Source of the DNA: Streptomyces sp. NBC_00377
GTDB taxonomy: Bacteria > Actinomycetota > Actinomycetes > Streptomycetales > Streptomycetaceae
Length of the DNA stretch: 64,000 nucleotides
Assembly (NCBI RefSeq): GCF_036075115.1
Contig: NZ_CP107958.1
Location: 1,116,001-1,180,000, forward strand
Direction: 5' to 3'
In this document: positions 52,285-61,033 of the stretch, piece by piece
Numbering within the stretch: position 1 is the first letter of the stretch
Layout of the letters: every line of letters begins with the position of its first letter
Notes under the pieces: model-generated
The model's database searches: none
Told to the model about the DNA's origin: nothing
The model's input: only the letters and a program-made list of their open reading frames with translations
Position numbers and translations under genes: made by a program

Positions 52285-53706
52285 ATGACGCCCGACCGTG
52301 CCGCAGGTCTGACAGCCACCGCCCGCGCACTGGCCGAGGGCGAGGTCTCCTCCCGCGCGCTCGTGGAGCGGACCCTCGCCCGGATCGAGGCGAGCCAGGG
52401 CACTTTGAACGCCTTCAGGATCGTCCGGTCCGAGGCCGCACTCGCCGAAGCCGACGCCGCCGACCGGCAGTTGGCGGCCGGGAAGCGGGGTCCGCTCCTC
52501 GGAGTCCCGGTCGCCGTCAAGGACGACATGGACGTCGCGGGTGAGCCGACCGCCTTCGGCTGCCAGGGCACGCACCCGGCGGTCACCGAGGACGGTGAAG
52601 CGGTACGGCGGCTGCGCGCGGCCGGAGCCGTGATCGTCGGCAAGACGAACACCTGCGAGCTGGGGCAGTGGCCGTTCACCGAGGGGCCGGCCTTCGGCGC
52701 GACCCGCAACCCGTGGAGCACCGAGCACACCCCGGGCGGCTCCTCCGGCGGCTCGGCGGCCGCGGTCGCGGCGGGGCTGGTACCGGCCGCGCTCGGCTCG
52801 GACGGCGCCGGCTCCGTACGCATCCCCGCCTCCTGGACGCATCTGGTCGGCATCAAGCCGCAGCGCGGACGCGTCTCGACCTGGCCGCGCGGCGAGTCCT
52901 TCCACGGCATCACGGTCAACGGCACGCTGGCCCGCACGGTCGCGGACGCGGCGCTGCTGCTCGACGCGGCGAGCGGCAACCACGCGCACGACCCGCACCG
53001 GCCGCCCGCGGTCGACGCCTCGGCGGCGGCGGGCCGCGACCCCGGCCGGCTGCGGATCGCGCTGTCGCTGAAGCCACCGTTCACCGCCGTGCCCGCGAGG
53101 CTGCGCCCCGAGGTGCGCGCCCGGGTTCTCGAACTCGCCGAGAGACTGGCGTCGTCGGGCCACACCGTCGAGGAGGCGGACCCGCCGTACGGGCAGATCG
53201 GCCTCACCTTCGTGCCCCGGGCGACGGCCGGTCTCGCCGAGCGGGTCGCCGAGGCGCCCTTCCCCACGCTCCTGGACCGGCGCACCCGGGGCTCCGCCCG
53301 GCTGGGCCGACTGCTCGGCGGGGTCCCGCTGCGCGCGGCCCGTCGCGCGGAAGCGGTGCTGCACCGCCGCATCGGCGCCTTCTTCGAGACCTACGACGTG
53401 ATCCTCGCGCCGACGACGGCCGCGCCCCCGCCCCGCATCGGCGCCATGCTGCACCTGAGCGGCTTCGCCACCGACCGCGCCATGATCGCCGCCTGTCCCT
53501 ACGCCTGGCCGTGGAACGTGCTGGGCTGGCCCGGCGTCAACGTCCCCGCGGGCTTCACGCCCGACGGGCTGCCGGTCGGAGCGCAGTTGCTCGGTCCGGC
53601 GAACAGCGAGCCGCTGCTGATCTCGCTCGCCGCCCAACTGGAGGCGGAGCTGCGCTGGCACGAACGGTGGCCGCGGGAAGCCGTCGCCGACTCCCCTGCC
53701 GGATGA
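52285..53706 (+). CDS. Amidase-signature family protein
   Basis: A 473-residue amidase. The Ser-Ser-Lys triad is visible: Lys in VPVAVKDDMDVAG, the cis-Ser in PGGSSGGSAAAVAAGL, and the nucleophilic Ser in the DGAGSVRIPAS loop. GatA-like function is unlikely since no gatB/gatC partner is present. It probably hydrolyses small amides. CGGAGG precedes ATG 52285. Its stop overlaps the next small gene (ATGA). Confidence 0.93.
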   Translation: MTPDRAAGLTATARALAEGEVSSRALVERTLARIEASQGTLNAFRIVRSEAALAEADAADRQLAAGKRGPLLGVPVAVKDDMDVAGEPTAFGCQGTHPAVTEDGEAVRRLRAAGAVIVGKTNTCELGQWPFTEGPAFGATRNPWSTEHTPGGSSGGSAAAVAAGLVPAALGSDGAGSVRIPASWTHLVGIKPQRGRVSTWPRGESFHGITVNGTLARTVADAALLLDAASGNHAHDPHRPPAVDASAAAGRDPGRLRIALSLKPPFTAVPARLRPEVRARVLELAERLASSGHTVEEADPPYGQIGLTFVPRATAGLAERVAEAPFPTLLDRRTRGSARLGRLLGGVPLRAARRAEAVLHRRIGAFFETYDVILAPTTAAPPPRIGAMLHLSGFATDRAMIAACPYAWPWNVLGWPGVNVPAGFTPDGLPVGAQLLGPANSEPLLISLAAQLEAELRWHERWPREAVADSPAG

Positions 53707-53951
53707 GCGCGTTCCACCCGTACCCTGTGACCATGGACGACGCGTCGATGGTCGGGCTCATGGGGCGGGTCACCGGGACGATCGGGCCGGGGCTCGTCGG
53801 CGAGGTGATCGTGCGGGTGCGCGGCGGGGCCGAACACTTCCTCGCGCACGCGGCGGACGGCACGGGCCGCATCGAGTGCGGCACGGTGGTGATGGTGGTG
53901 GAGCATCTCCCTCCCAGGACGGTCTATGTCACCCGCGCATACGACAGTTGA
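53703..53951 (+). CDS. Small OB-fold protein resembling NfeD C-terminal domain
   Basis: An 82-residue protein whose core (VGLMGRVTGTIGPGLVGEVI, then HAADGTGRIECGTVVMVVEH and TVYVTRAY) matches the OB-fold domain of NfeD-type proteins in length and pattern. NfeD proteins are partners of flotillins, and a flotillin gene follows 154 bp downstream. No membrane helix or protease domain is present, so this would be a stand-alone soluble form. The ATG at 53703 overlaps the amidase stop; ATG 53733 is an alternative that removes ten residues. Confidence 0.7.
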   Translation: MSAFHPYPVTMDDASMVGLMGRVTGTIGPGLVGEVIVRVRGGAEHFLAHAADGTGRIECGTVVMVVEHLPPRTVYVTRAYDS

Positions 53952-54105
53952 GCCCTCCGCGGCGCAGGTGAGAGCGGTTCTGTGCGTCTTCGGGAACGTA
54001 CGCGTCAAGATTGCAACAAGGATTCACCGACGTCTTCAACCCTGATCCGGACAGGCGCACACTCCCTTCGTTCGGTGCCGAAAGGGCACCATCACAAGGG
54101 GGCGT

Positions 54106-55587
54106 ATGCCGATGGTTGTCGGCGTCGTTGCGGGGGCGGCGGTTGTCGCCGTTCTCGTTCTGATCGGTCTGTTCAAGATGATGTGGCGAGTCGCCGAACC
54201 CAACGAGGCACTCGTCATCTCCGGCTCCAACCACCGCACGGAGGGCCTCGAGGCGGGAATGGGTTTCCGCATCGTCACGGGGCGGGGGACGATGGTGATG
54301 CCCGGGGTCCAGGTGGTGCGCAAGCTGTCGCTCGACCTGAAGGAGACCGAACTGCACGTGGACTGCGTGACCCACCAGGGCGTTCCGCTCAAGGTGCGGG
54401 GCGTGGTCATCTTCAAGGTGGGCGACGACTTCGTGTCGATCGCCAACGCGGCCCGGCGTTTCCTGGACCAGCAGAAACTGATGTCGGAGCGGGTGCACAA
54501 CGTCTTCGCCGGTCATCTGCGGTCCATCGTGGGCGGGTTGACGGTCGAGGACATGATCCGCGACCGGGAGAAACTCACCGGGCAGACCCGTGCCGCCTGC
54601 GGCACGGAGATGGAGAAGCTGGGCCTGATCGTGGACTCGCTCCAGATCCACGAGATCGAGGACCCGACCGGCTACATCCGCAACCTGGCGATGCCGCACG
54701 CGGCGGCGGTGCAGCGGGACGCGCGCATCGCGCAGGCGGAGGCGAACCGTCTCGCCACGGAGGCGGAGCAGGCCTCGTTCGCCCGGATGGCGGAGGCCAC
54801 CCGTGACAGCGAGATCCTCCAGGCCGGTTACCAGGCCGAGCGGGACAAGGCGGGCGCGAGGGCCCGTCAGGCGGGGCCCCTCGCTGACGCCGCCTCCCGG
54901 CAGGAGGTCGTCGTCCAGGAGACGCGGGTCGCCGAACTCGAGGCGCACCGGCGGGAGCAGCAGCTCCAGGCGGACGTCCGCAAGCCCGCGGACGCCAAGG
55001 CCTACGAGAAGCGGACCCTGGCCGAGGCGGAGCGCGACGCCCGGATCTCGGCGGCACAGGCCAAGGCGAGGGAGACGGAGCTCGCGGCCGCCGCCGAGGC
55101 GACCCGGGTGAAGGCCGCCGCCGGCGCCGAGGCCGAGGCGACCAGGAGCCGGGGCGAGGCCACCGCGGCCGCCACCCGGGCCACCGGTGAGGCCGAGGCG
55201 GCAGCCGCGCAGGCCAGGGGACTCGCGGACGCCGAAGCGGCGAAGGCACAGGGTCTCGCCGAGGCGGAGGCCATCAAGGCCCGCGCCGCCGCGCTCGCCG
55301 AGAACCAGGAGGCGGTCGTCGCCCAGCAACTCGCCGAGAACTGGCCGGAGATCGTGAAGGCGGGCGCGTCCGCCTTCGGCAACGTCGACAACATGGTGCT
55401 GCTCAACGGCGCCGACGGCATGGCGGACGTCTTCGCCAAGGCACTCACGATGGGAGGGACGGGACTCGGTCTGGCCCGTCAGCTGCTCGCCTCGATGAAT
55501 CAGAACGGGCAGGCGGTGAACGGGACTTCGGCTCTCAACGGGGTACCGGGCCCGCCTTCGCAGAAGGTGCCGGTCGAGGAGGGCTGA
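54106..55587 (+). CDS. Flotillin-family (SPFH) membrane scaffold protein
   Basis: A 493-residue flotillin. One N-terminal membrane segment (VVGVVAGAAVVAVLVLIGLF) is followed by the SPFH/band-7 domain (~30-200; LKVRGVVIFKVGDDFVSIA, EMEKLGLIVDSLQIHEI) and a long Ala/Glu/Arg coiled coil (~205-430) with repeated EA dipeptides. The C-terminus carries the flotillin end GADGMADVFAKALTMGG. It probably organises membrane microdomains and vesicle or cell-wall traffic. The small NfeD-like gene upstream supports this. Part of the coiled coil is low complexity and could vary in length. Confidence 0.95.
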   Translation: MPMVVGVVAGAAVVAVLVLIGLFKMMWRVAEPNEALVISGSNHRTEGLEAGMGFRIVTGRGTMVMPGVQVVRKLSLDLKETELHVDCVTHQGVPLKVRGVVIFKVGDDFVSIANAARRFLDQQKLMSERVHNVFAGHLRSIVGGLTVEDMIRDREKLTGQTRAACGTEMEKLGLIVDSLQIHEIEDPTGYIRNLAMPHAAAVQRDARIAQAEANRLATEAEQASFARMAEATRDSEILQAGYQAERDKAGARARQAGPLADAASRQEVVVQETRVAELEAHRREQQLQADVRKPADAKAYEKRTLAEAERDARISAAQAKARETELAAAAEATRVKAAAGAEAEATRSRGEATAAATRATGEAEAAAAQARGLADAEAAKAQGLAEAEAIKARAAALAENQEAVVAQQLAENWPEIVKAGASAFGNVDNMVLLNGADGMADVFAKALTMGGTGLGLARQLLASMNQNGQAVNGTSALNGVPGPPSQKVPVEEG

Positions 55588-55598
55588 CCCTCGGACGA

Positions 55599-55640
55599 CG
55601 CGGTCACGGGGGCAGCCCTTAAGGTGCCCCCGTGACCGCG
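55599..55640. promoter_or_regulatory. Perfect 16-bp inverted repeat covering the PemK-like start codon
   Basis: CGCGGTCACGGGGGCA (55599-55614) and its exact complement (55625-55640) flank a 10-nt loop GCCCTTAAGG. The GTG start at 55632 lies in the right arm. It could be the flotillin terminator, an autoregulatory operator, or a hairpin hiding the start codon. TAAGGT at 55620-55625 could be a -10 element for a leaderless message. Confidence 0.65.
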
Positions 55641-56078
55641 TTTACCGATGCAGACGTCCCGGGCCGCTTCGGCCCCTCCGCCACGACCGAGGCCGACCCC
55701 CGCGAGGTCGGCCGGGTGCGTACCGAGTACGCCCCCGCCCACGACGGCGACCCGGACCCCGGCGAGATCGTGTGGACCTGGGTGCCCTTCGAGGAGAACG
55801 ACGGCCGGGGCAAGGACCGCCCAGTGCTGGTCGTCGCCCGGGAGGCGGGCGGAACCGTCCTCGCCGTGCAGCTGTCCAGCAAGCGGCACGACGGCGACCG
55901 CGAGTGGGTACCGATCGGCAGCGGGCCCTGGGACCGGACCGGGCGGGACTCCTGGGTGGACGTCGACCGCGTCCTGCGGCTGCACGAGGACGGCATGCGA
56001 CGCGAGGCCTGCGCACTGGACCGGATGCGTTTCGACCTGGTCCGCCACCGGCTGCACCTGCGCTACGGCTGGACCTGA
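55632..56078 (+). CDS. PemK/MazF-like protein without an adjacent antitoxin
   Basis: A 148-residue protein. The central part resembles PemK/MazF-fold proteins: GEIVWTWVPFEENDGRGKDR followed by PVLVVAREAGGTVLAVQLSS, with the fold's basic and hydrophobic pattern. The first ~45 residues are an extension beyond the minimal fold, and no antitoxin-sized gene is found on either side. It may be an RNA-cleaving toxin, a degenerate copy or a regulator. The GTG lies inside a perfect inverted repeat and has no normal ribosome site. Confidence 0.75.
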   Translation: MTAFTDADVPGRFGPSATTEADPREVGRVRTEYAPAHDGDPDPGEIVWTWVPFEENDGRGKDRPVLVVAREAGGTVLAVQLSSKRHDGDREWVPIGSGPWDRTGRDSWVDVDRVLRLHEDGMRREACALDRMRFDLVRHRLHLRYGWT

Positions 56079-56160
56079 GGACGCCCGGGGCCCCGGGAAC
56101 CCGCCCCACCCTCGCCGCTCGGCCGGGCCGTGTCCCCCGGCCGGGCCGGGCCGCCGGGCC

Positions 56161-56312
56161 GGCTCGTGTCGGTCAACCCCGTCGAACACCTCGGCCCGAT
56201 CATGTCGCCCGGCCATGGCGAGTCGCCCGGCCGGTCGGCTCATGTCCCTCAACCCGTTCGTACACCCCGGCCCGGCCGTGCCGCCCGGCCATGGCGAGTC
56301 GCCCGGCCGGTC
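56161..56312. repeat. Two tandem 76-bp repeats
   Basis: Units 56161-56236 and 56237-56312 are direct repeats of 76 bp. The last ~30 bp (CCCGGCCATGGCGAGTCGCC and on) are identical, and the first part differs at scattered positions. They fill most of the 296-bp gene-free stretch between the PemK-like gene and the PARG gene. No gene is seen in either strand; 76 is not a multiple of three. Confidence 0.7.
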
Positions 56313-56374
56313 CGCGCCGCCCGACCCGGCTGTCGCCCGACCCGGTTGAGCCGGGCACGGCCCCGGGCACCCGA

Positions 56375-57268
56375 TCAGTCGAAGGCCGTCCGGAAAGCGC
56401 CCAGCACCGCGTTGCCGGGGGTGCGGTCCAGCACGCCGAACACCACATGGTCGAATGTCCGCTCGAACCGGCCGCCGAGGCCGAGCAGCGCCCTGAACGC
56501 CCCCGCCACCTGGGCGGGGTCGTTGCGGAACACCCCGCAGCCCCAGGCGCCCAGCACCAGGCGCCGGTAGCCGTGCGCGGCGGCCGTCTCCAGGACCCGC
56601 CCGGCCCGGACGGCCAGCGCGCGCGGTATCTCGGACGCCCGCTGCGGGGCCGTCCTCAGCACCACGCCCGCGTTCGGGGCGGCGGACGTCAGGAAGCCGG
56701 CGCCGTAGGGCTCGTCGAGCAGGCGGCCCCGGTCGTCGCGGAAGACCGGCACGGCAGGTGAGTGGATGACGCGGTCCGTGTAGAACGGGTCCCGGTGGGC
56801 ACGGTGATGGTCGTAGAACTCCCGGGCCTCGAGCAGGCAGGTGTACAGCGCGGAGGCCCGGCACAGGGCCTCCTCCTGCGCCTGGGCGCCGTTGAGGTAG
56901 CCGCCGCCGGGATTGCGTGCCGAAGCGAAGTTCAGGACGGCGACCGGGCCGGAGCCGGCCAGCCGCCGGGCGGCCTCCAGGCTGCTCTCACCGGTGACCT
57001 CCACGAACGTGCGCCCGGCGAGCCGGTCCCCGCCCGCCTCTCCCCCGGCGACGGTGTCGCCGCGGGAGGGCGCCGGGGAGGGCGCCAGGGAGGTCACGGA
57101 CGGGCTCGCCGGCACCTGGACCGGCCCCGGTCCCAGCATCCGCGTCCCCGTCCGGGCGGCCTCGATCGCCGCGCCGAGGAACACCTCGCGCCCGCCGGAC
57201 GCGCGGTAGGACCCCGCCTCGACGATCTCCTCCGTCTCCCGCGCGATGCCCCGCAACCGGGCGCTCAT
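56375..57268 (-). CDS. Bacterial-type poly(ADP-ribose) glycohydrolase (TIGR02452 family)
   Basis: A 297-residue macrodomain protein of the TIGR02452/DUF2263 family, which includes bacterial PARG. The catalytic signature is NPGGGYLNGAQAQEEALCRA, with the GGG loop and the Glu pair (QEE) that cleaves ribose-ribose bonds. The second macrodomain loop is LGAWGCGVFRNDP. It would remove ADP-ribose polymers or related marks. I chose ATG 57268 (MSARLRG), because family N-termini begin there with helical RGIARETEEIVEAG. It is divergent from egtA. Confidence 0.9.
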   Translation of the reverse strand: MSARLRGIARETEEIVEAGSYRASGGREVFLGAAIEAARTGTRMLGPGPVQVPASPSVTSLAPSPAPSRGDTVAGGEAGGDRLAGRTFVEVTGESSLEAARRLAGSGPVAVLNFASARNPGGGYLNGAQAQEEALCRASALYTCLLEAREFYDHHRAHRDPFYTDRVIHSPAVPVFRDDRGRLLDEPYGAGFLTSAAPNAGVVLRTAPQRASEIPRALAVRAGRVLETAAAHGYRRLVLGAWGCGVFRNDPAQVAGAFRALLGLGGRFERTFDHVVFGVLDRTPGNAVLGAFRTAFD

Positions 57269-57576
57269 GGCGCCACCCCCGTGGACGCCATGACCGCTCG
57301 CAGCGCGGCCACATCCGCCCCGCCCGTCTCCCCCGTCGTGCTCACACACGCATCGTGAGCGATGCTGGACATCGCACGCAACGGGGTTTCCCGGTCCCGG
57401 GAACGCTTCGAGGACCGGTCGGGAACGTCTGGGAAACAGATCGAATCCGATCCGGAATGCACCATTGTGCACCCTTGTGCGAATCCGTTCGAGGGTTTTG
57501 GGTGGAACGAGCGATGCCGGGCCGGCCACACCGAGGCCGATCCGGTGGCATGGTGGAATCTCAGGAGGATCCCGAC
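57269..57576. other. Divergent promoter region between PARG and egtA
   Basis: A 308-bp gene-free stretch. A lower-GC part around 57440-57500 contains the near repeat TTGTGCACCC/TTGTGCGAAT, which may hold egtA promoter elements. AGGAGG for egtA is at 57562-57567. No operator palindrome stands out. Confidence 0.4.
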
Positions 57577-58878
57577 ATGTCCGACTCGGTAAGCGACTGT
57601 ACCGACGAGACGGAATCCCGCAGCGCCCTCACCGAAGCCGAGGTGGAGGCCCTGGTCAGGGGGATCTGTTTCAAGACCGGCCCGCCCCGCACCGTCGGGG
57701 TCGAGGTGGAATGGATCGTCCACGAGCTGCGCGCGCCGCAGCTCCCCGTCACACCCGAACGACTCGAAACGGCCTACGCCGCACTGCGGACCGTTCCCCT
57801 GAGCTCACCGCTCACCGTCGAACCCGGCGGCCAGCTGGAACTGAGCTCACCGCCCGCCGCCTCCCTGATGGAGTGCGTGAACACCGTCTCCGCCGATCTG
57901 GCCGCCGTCCGCACGGCCCTGGGAGAGCAGGGACTCGCCCTCTCCGGCAACGGCACCGATCCCTGGCGCACCCCCCGGCGGTTCCTGCGTGAACCCCGCT
58001 ACGACGCCATGGAGGCGTGCCTGGACCGCACCGGCCCGGCCGGTCGCGCCATGATGTGCACCTCGGCCTCCGTGCAGGTCTGCCTGGACGCCGGGCACGA
58101 CGAGCCCGGCCCCCTCGGGCACGGGCGGCGCTGGTGGCTGGCGCACACCTTGGGCGCGGTCCTGGTGGCGGCCTTCGCCAACTCGCCGCTGCTCGCCGGC
58201 GCCCCCACCGGCTGGCGTTCCACGCGGCAGCTGCTGTGGATGGAGATCGGCGCCGGCCGCGCCGGCGGACCCGTGCTGGACGGCGATCCGCGCACGGCCT
58301 GGGCCCGTCATGTGCTGGACGCGCCGGTGATGTGCCTGCGGCGGGAGAGCGGGCCGTGGGAGGTGCCCGACCGGCTCACCTTCCGGCAGTGGACCCGGAC
58401 GGGAGCACCGACCCGCGACGATCTCGACTACCACCTCACCACGCTGTTCCCGCCGGTCAGACCGCGCGGCCATCTGGAGCTGCGCATGATCGACGCGCAG
58501 CCGGGCGACGACGGCTGGATCGTGCCGCTCGCCGTGACGACAGCCCTGTTCGACGACCCGGAGGCCGCCGAGATCGTCTACCGCGCGGTGAAGCCGCTGG
58601 CCGAGCGGGCCCGGCCGCGGCCGGCCCCGCACAATCCGCTGTGGATCGACGCGGCCCGGTACGGGCTCACCGACCCGGAGCTGCACGAGGCCGCCGTCAC
58701 CTGCTTCACCACGGCCCTGCGCGCCCTTCCACGCCTCGGCGCCACCGAGGCGGTGACGGACACCGTGACGGACTACCTGGAGCGGTACGTCCGCCGGGGC
58801 CGCACTCCCGCCGACGACCAGCTCGACCGCCTGCGCGGCACGGACACCCGCGCGTACGGGAAGGACCTTCGCTCATGA
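57577..58878 (+). CDS. egtA: Ergothioneine biosynthesis glutamate-cysteine ligase
   Basis: A 433-residue GCS2-type ligase that joins glutamate and cysteine, giving gamma-glutamylcysteine for EgtB. The N-terminal substrate site is seen in TVGVEVEWIVHEL, EPGGQLELSSPP and MMCTSASVQVCLD. The C-terminal part has HLELRMIDAQPGDDGW. AGGAGG precedes ATG 57577. It is first of a tightly coupled operon; its stop overlaps egtB (ATGA). Confidence 0.95.
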   Translation: MSDSVSDCTDETESRSALTEAEVEALVRGICFKTGPPRTVGVEVEWIVHELRAPQLPVTPERLETAYAALRTVPLSSPLTVEPGGQLELSSPPAASLMECVNTVSADLAAVRTALGEQGLALSGNGTDPWRTPRRFLREPRYDAMEACLDRTGPAGRAMMCTSASVQVCLDAGHDEPGPLGHGRRWWLAHTLGAVLVAAFANSPLLAGAPTGWRSTRQLLWMEIGAGRAGGPVLDGDPRTAWARHVLDAPVMCLRRESGPWEVPDRLTFRQWTRTGAPTRDDLDYHLTTLFPPVRPRGHLELRMIDAQPGDDGWIVPLAVTTALFDDPEAAEIVYRAVKPLAERARPRPAPHNPLWIDAARYGLTDPELHEAAVTCFTTALRALPRLGATEAVTDTVTDYLERYVRRGRTPADDQLDRLRGTDTRAYGKDLRS

Positions 58879-60242
58879 CCGACCCCGCCCTGGACACCGG
58901 GCCCGCCGTGGACGCGGATGCCCCGCAGGCCGGTACCGCCCCGGACGCGGACACCCTCCGGACCCGCGTGCTCGCCTCCCTCACCACGGCCCGGGAACGC
59001 ACCACACTGCTGACCAGCTGTGTCGAGGAGCCCGAACTCACCGCTCAGCACTCTCCGTTGATGTCCCCGCTGGTGTGGGACCTCGCGCACATCGGCAACC
59101 AGGAGGAGCTGTGGCTGCTGCGCACGGTGGCCGGCCGTGACCCGATGCGCCCCGAGATCGACGGTCTGTACGACGCCTTCGAGCACTCGCGTGCCGAACG
59201 GCCCTCCCTGCCGCTGCTGGCGCCGGACGAGGCCCGCCGGTACGCGGCGGAGGTGCGCGGCCGGGTGATGGACGTGCTGGAGTCGGCCGACTTCGGCGGC
59301 AGCCGGCTGACGGAGGCCGGCTTCGCCTTCGGAATGATCGCGCAGCACGAACAGCAGCACGACGAGACCATGCTGAGCACCCATCAGCTACGGGCCGGGC
59401 CGCAGGCGCTGACCGCGCCCGATCCCGAGCCGGCGCCGCTGTTCACCGGCCCGGCCGAAGTCCTCGTGCCCGGCGGCCCGTTCACCATGGGCACCTCGGG
59501 CGAACCCTGGGCACTGGACAACGAACGGCCGGCACACCGGCGCGAGGTGGCTCCCTTCCACATCGACACGACCCCGGTGACGAACGGCGCGTACCAGGCG
59601 TTCATCGCGGACGGCGGCTACGACGACGAGCGCTGGTGGACGAAGGAGGGGTGGGCGCACGTCCGTCGCGGCGGCATCCACGCACCGCTGTTCTGGCAGC
59701 GCGACGGCGGGCAGTGGCTGCGGCGCCGCTTCGGAGTCACCGAGGTGGTACCGCCCGACGAACCGGTACTGCACGTGTGCTGGTACGAGGCCGACGCCTA
59801 CGCCCGCTGGGCCGGGCGCCGCCTGCCCACCGAGGCGGAGTGGGAGAAGGCCGCCCGCTTCGACCCGGCGACGGGCGGCTCGATGCGCTACCCGTGGGGT
59901 GACGCCGACCCCGCCCCCGAACACGCCAACCTGGGCCAGCGCCATCTTCGCCCGGCCCCGGCGGGCAGCTACCCCGCCGGTGAATCCCCGCTCGGGGTGC
60001 GGCAGCTGATCGGTGACGTGTGGGAGTGGACGTCCAGCGACTTCCTGCCGTACCCCGGTTTCCGGATGTTCCCGTACAAGGAGTACTCGGAGGTGTTCTT
60101 CGGCCGCGACTACAAGGTGCTGCGCGGCGGTTCGTTCGCGGTGGATCCGGTGGCCTGCCGGGGCACGTTCCGCAACTGGGACCACCCGATCCGGCGGCAG
60201 ATCTTCTCCGGGTTCCGCACGGCTCGCACGGGAGCCGTCTGA
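58875..60242 (+). CDS. egtB: Ergothioneine sulfoxide synthase
   Basis: A 455-residue non-haem iron enzyme that couples hercynine with gamma-glutamylcysteine (or cysteine) to form the C-S bond. The DinB-like N-terminal domain supplies iron ligands His72 (LAHIGNQEEL), His158 and His162 (AQHEQQHDETM). The C-terminal FGE-sulfatase domain (~195-455) has GGPFTMGTSGEPWALDNERP, LPTEAEWEKAARFD and GDVWEWTSSDF. Start and stop overlap egtA and egtC. Confidence 0.96.
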   Translation: MTDPALDTGPAVDADAPQAGTAPDADTLRTRVLASLTTARERTTLLTSCVEEPELTAQHSPLMSPLVWDLAHIGNQEELWLLRTVAGRDPMRPEIDGLYDAFEHSRAERPSLPLLAPDEARRYAAEVRGRVMDVLESADFGGSRLTEAGFAFGMIAQHEQQHDETMLSTHQLRAGPQALTAPDPEPAPLFTGPAEVLVPGGPFTMGTSGEPWALDNERPAHRREVAPFHIDTTPVTNGAYQAFIADGGYDDERWWTKEGWAHVRRGGIHAPLFWQRDGGQWLRRRFGVTEVVPPDEPVLHVCWYEADAYARWAGRRLPTEAEWEKAARFDPATGGSMRYPWGDADPAPEHANLGQRHLRPAPAGSYPAGESPLGVRQLIGDVWEWTSSDFLPYPGFRMFPYKEYSEVFFGRDYKVLRGGSFAVDPVACRGTFRNWDHPIRRQIFSGFRTARTGAV

Positions 60243-61033
60243 TGTGCCGTCACCTGGCGTACCTGGGGTCCGCCGAGCCGCTCGGCCGGCTCCTCTCGGA
60301 ACCCCCGCACAGCCTGTACCGCCAGTCCTGGGCACCCCGGCGCCAGCGGCACGGGACGGTCAACGCCGATGGTTTCGGGGTGGGCTGGTACGCGGAGGGC
60401 GACCCGGTGCCGGCCCGGTACCGCCGGGCGGGACCCATCTGGGCGGACCTGTCCTTCACCGACCTGGCCCGGGTCGTCCGCAGCAGGGCCCTGCTGGCCG
60501 CGGTACGGGACGCGACGCTGGCCGGCGCCGACGCGGAGGCCGCCGCGGCGCCGTACGCGGCCGGGACCTGGCTGTTCAGCCACAACGGGGCGGTCCCGGG
60601 CTGGCCGGGCGCGCTGGAGTCGCTCACCGGTTCGCTGCCCGCCGTGGACCTGCTGTCGATGGAGGCGCGCAACGACTCCGCGTTCGTCTGGGCACTGGTC
60701 CTCGCCCGGCTGCGCGCCGGGGACACCGGGAGCCAGGCCCTGGCGGACACGGTGACCGAGGTCGCCGCGGCGGCTCCCGGCGCGCGTCTCAACCTGCTCC
60801 TCACCGACGGGGAGTCGATCACCGCGACCGCCTGGGGCGACACCCTCTGGTACCTGGCCGAGCCCGGCAGGGGCACGGTCGTCGCCTCGGAACCGTACGA
60901 CGACGATCCGCGCTGGCAGGAGGTCCCCGACCGCACCCTGCTCGCGGCGAGCCGCGCCGACGTCCTGCTGACCCCCCTGAAGGAACCGAGCACGGACACG
61001 GCGTCCGCACCACCCGAGGAGACCGGCACGTGA
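60242..61033 (+). CDS. egtC: Gamma-glutamyl hercynylcysteine S-oxide hydrolase
   Basis: A 263-residue class II glutamine amidotransferase-type hydrolase removing the glutamyl group in ergothioneine synthesis. The nucleophile Cys2 is immediately exposed (MCRHLAYLG), with the family motifs NADGFGVGWY and GTWLFSHNGAVPG. The ATG overlaps the egtB stop by one base (TGATG). Its stop overlaps the start of the truncated egtD (GTGA), showing the original egtABCD order. Confidence 0.95.
   Translation: MCRHLAYLGSAEPLGRLLSEPPHSLYRQSWAPRRQRHGTVNADGFGVGWYAEGDPVPARYRRAGPIWADLSFTDLARVVRSRALLAAVRDATLAGADAEAAAAPYAAGTWLFSHNGAVPGWPGALESLTGSLPAVDLLSMEARNDSAFVWALVLARLRAGDTGSQALADTVTEVAAAAPGARLNLLLTDGESITATAWGDTLWYLAEPGRGTVVASEPYDDDPRWQEVPDRTLLAASRADVLLTPLKEPSTDTASAPPEETGT

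Noticed and set aside
52285..53706. GatA subunit of Asp-tRNA/Glu-tRNA amidotransferase
   Set aside because: No gatB or gatC neighbours; sequence fits general amidases better.
57362..57592. Possible small gene upstream of egtA
   Set aside because: Composition is not coding-like and it overlaps the egtA ribosome site; better read as leader or promoter DNA.
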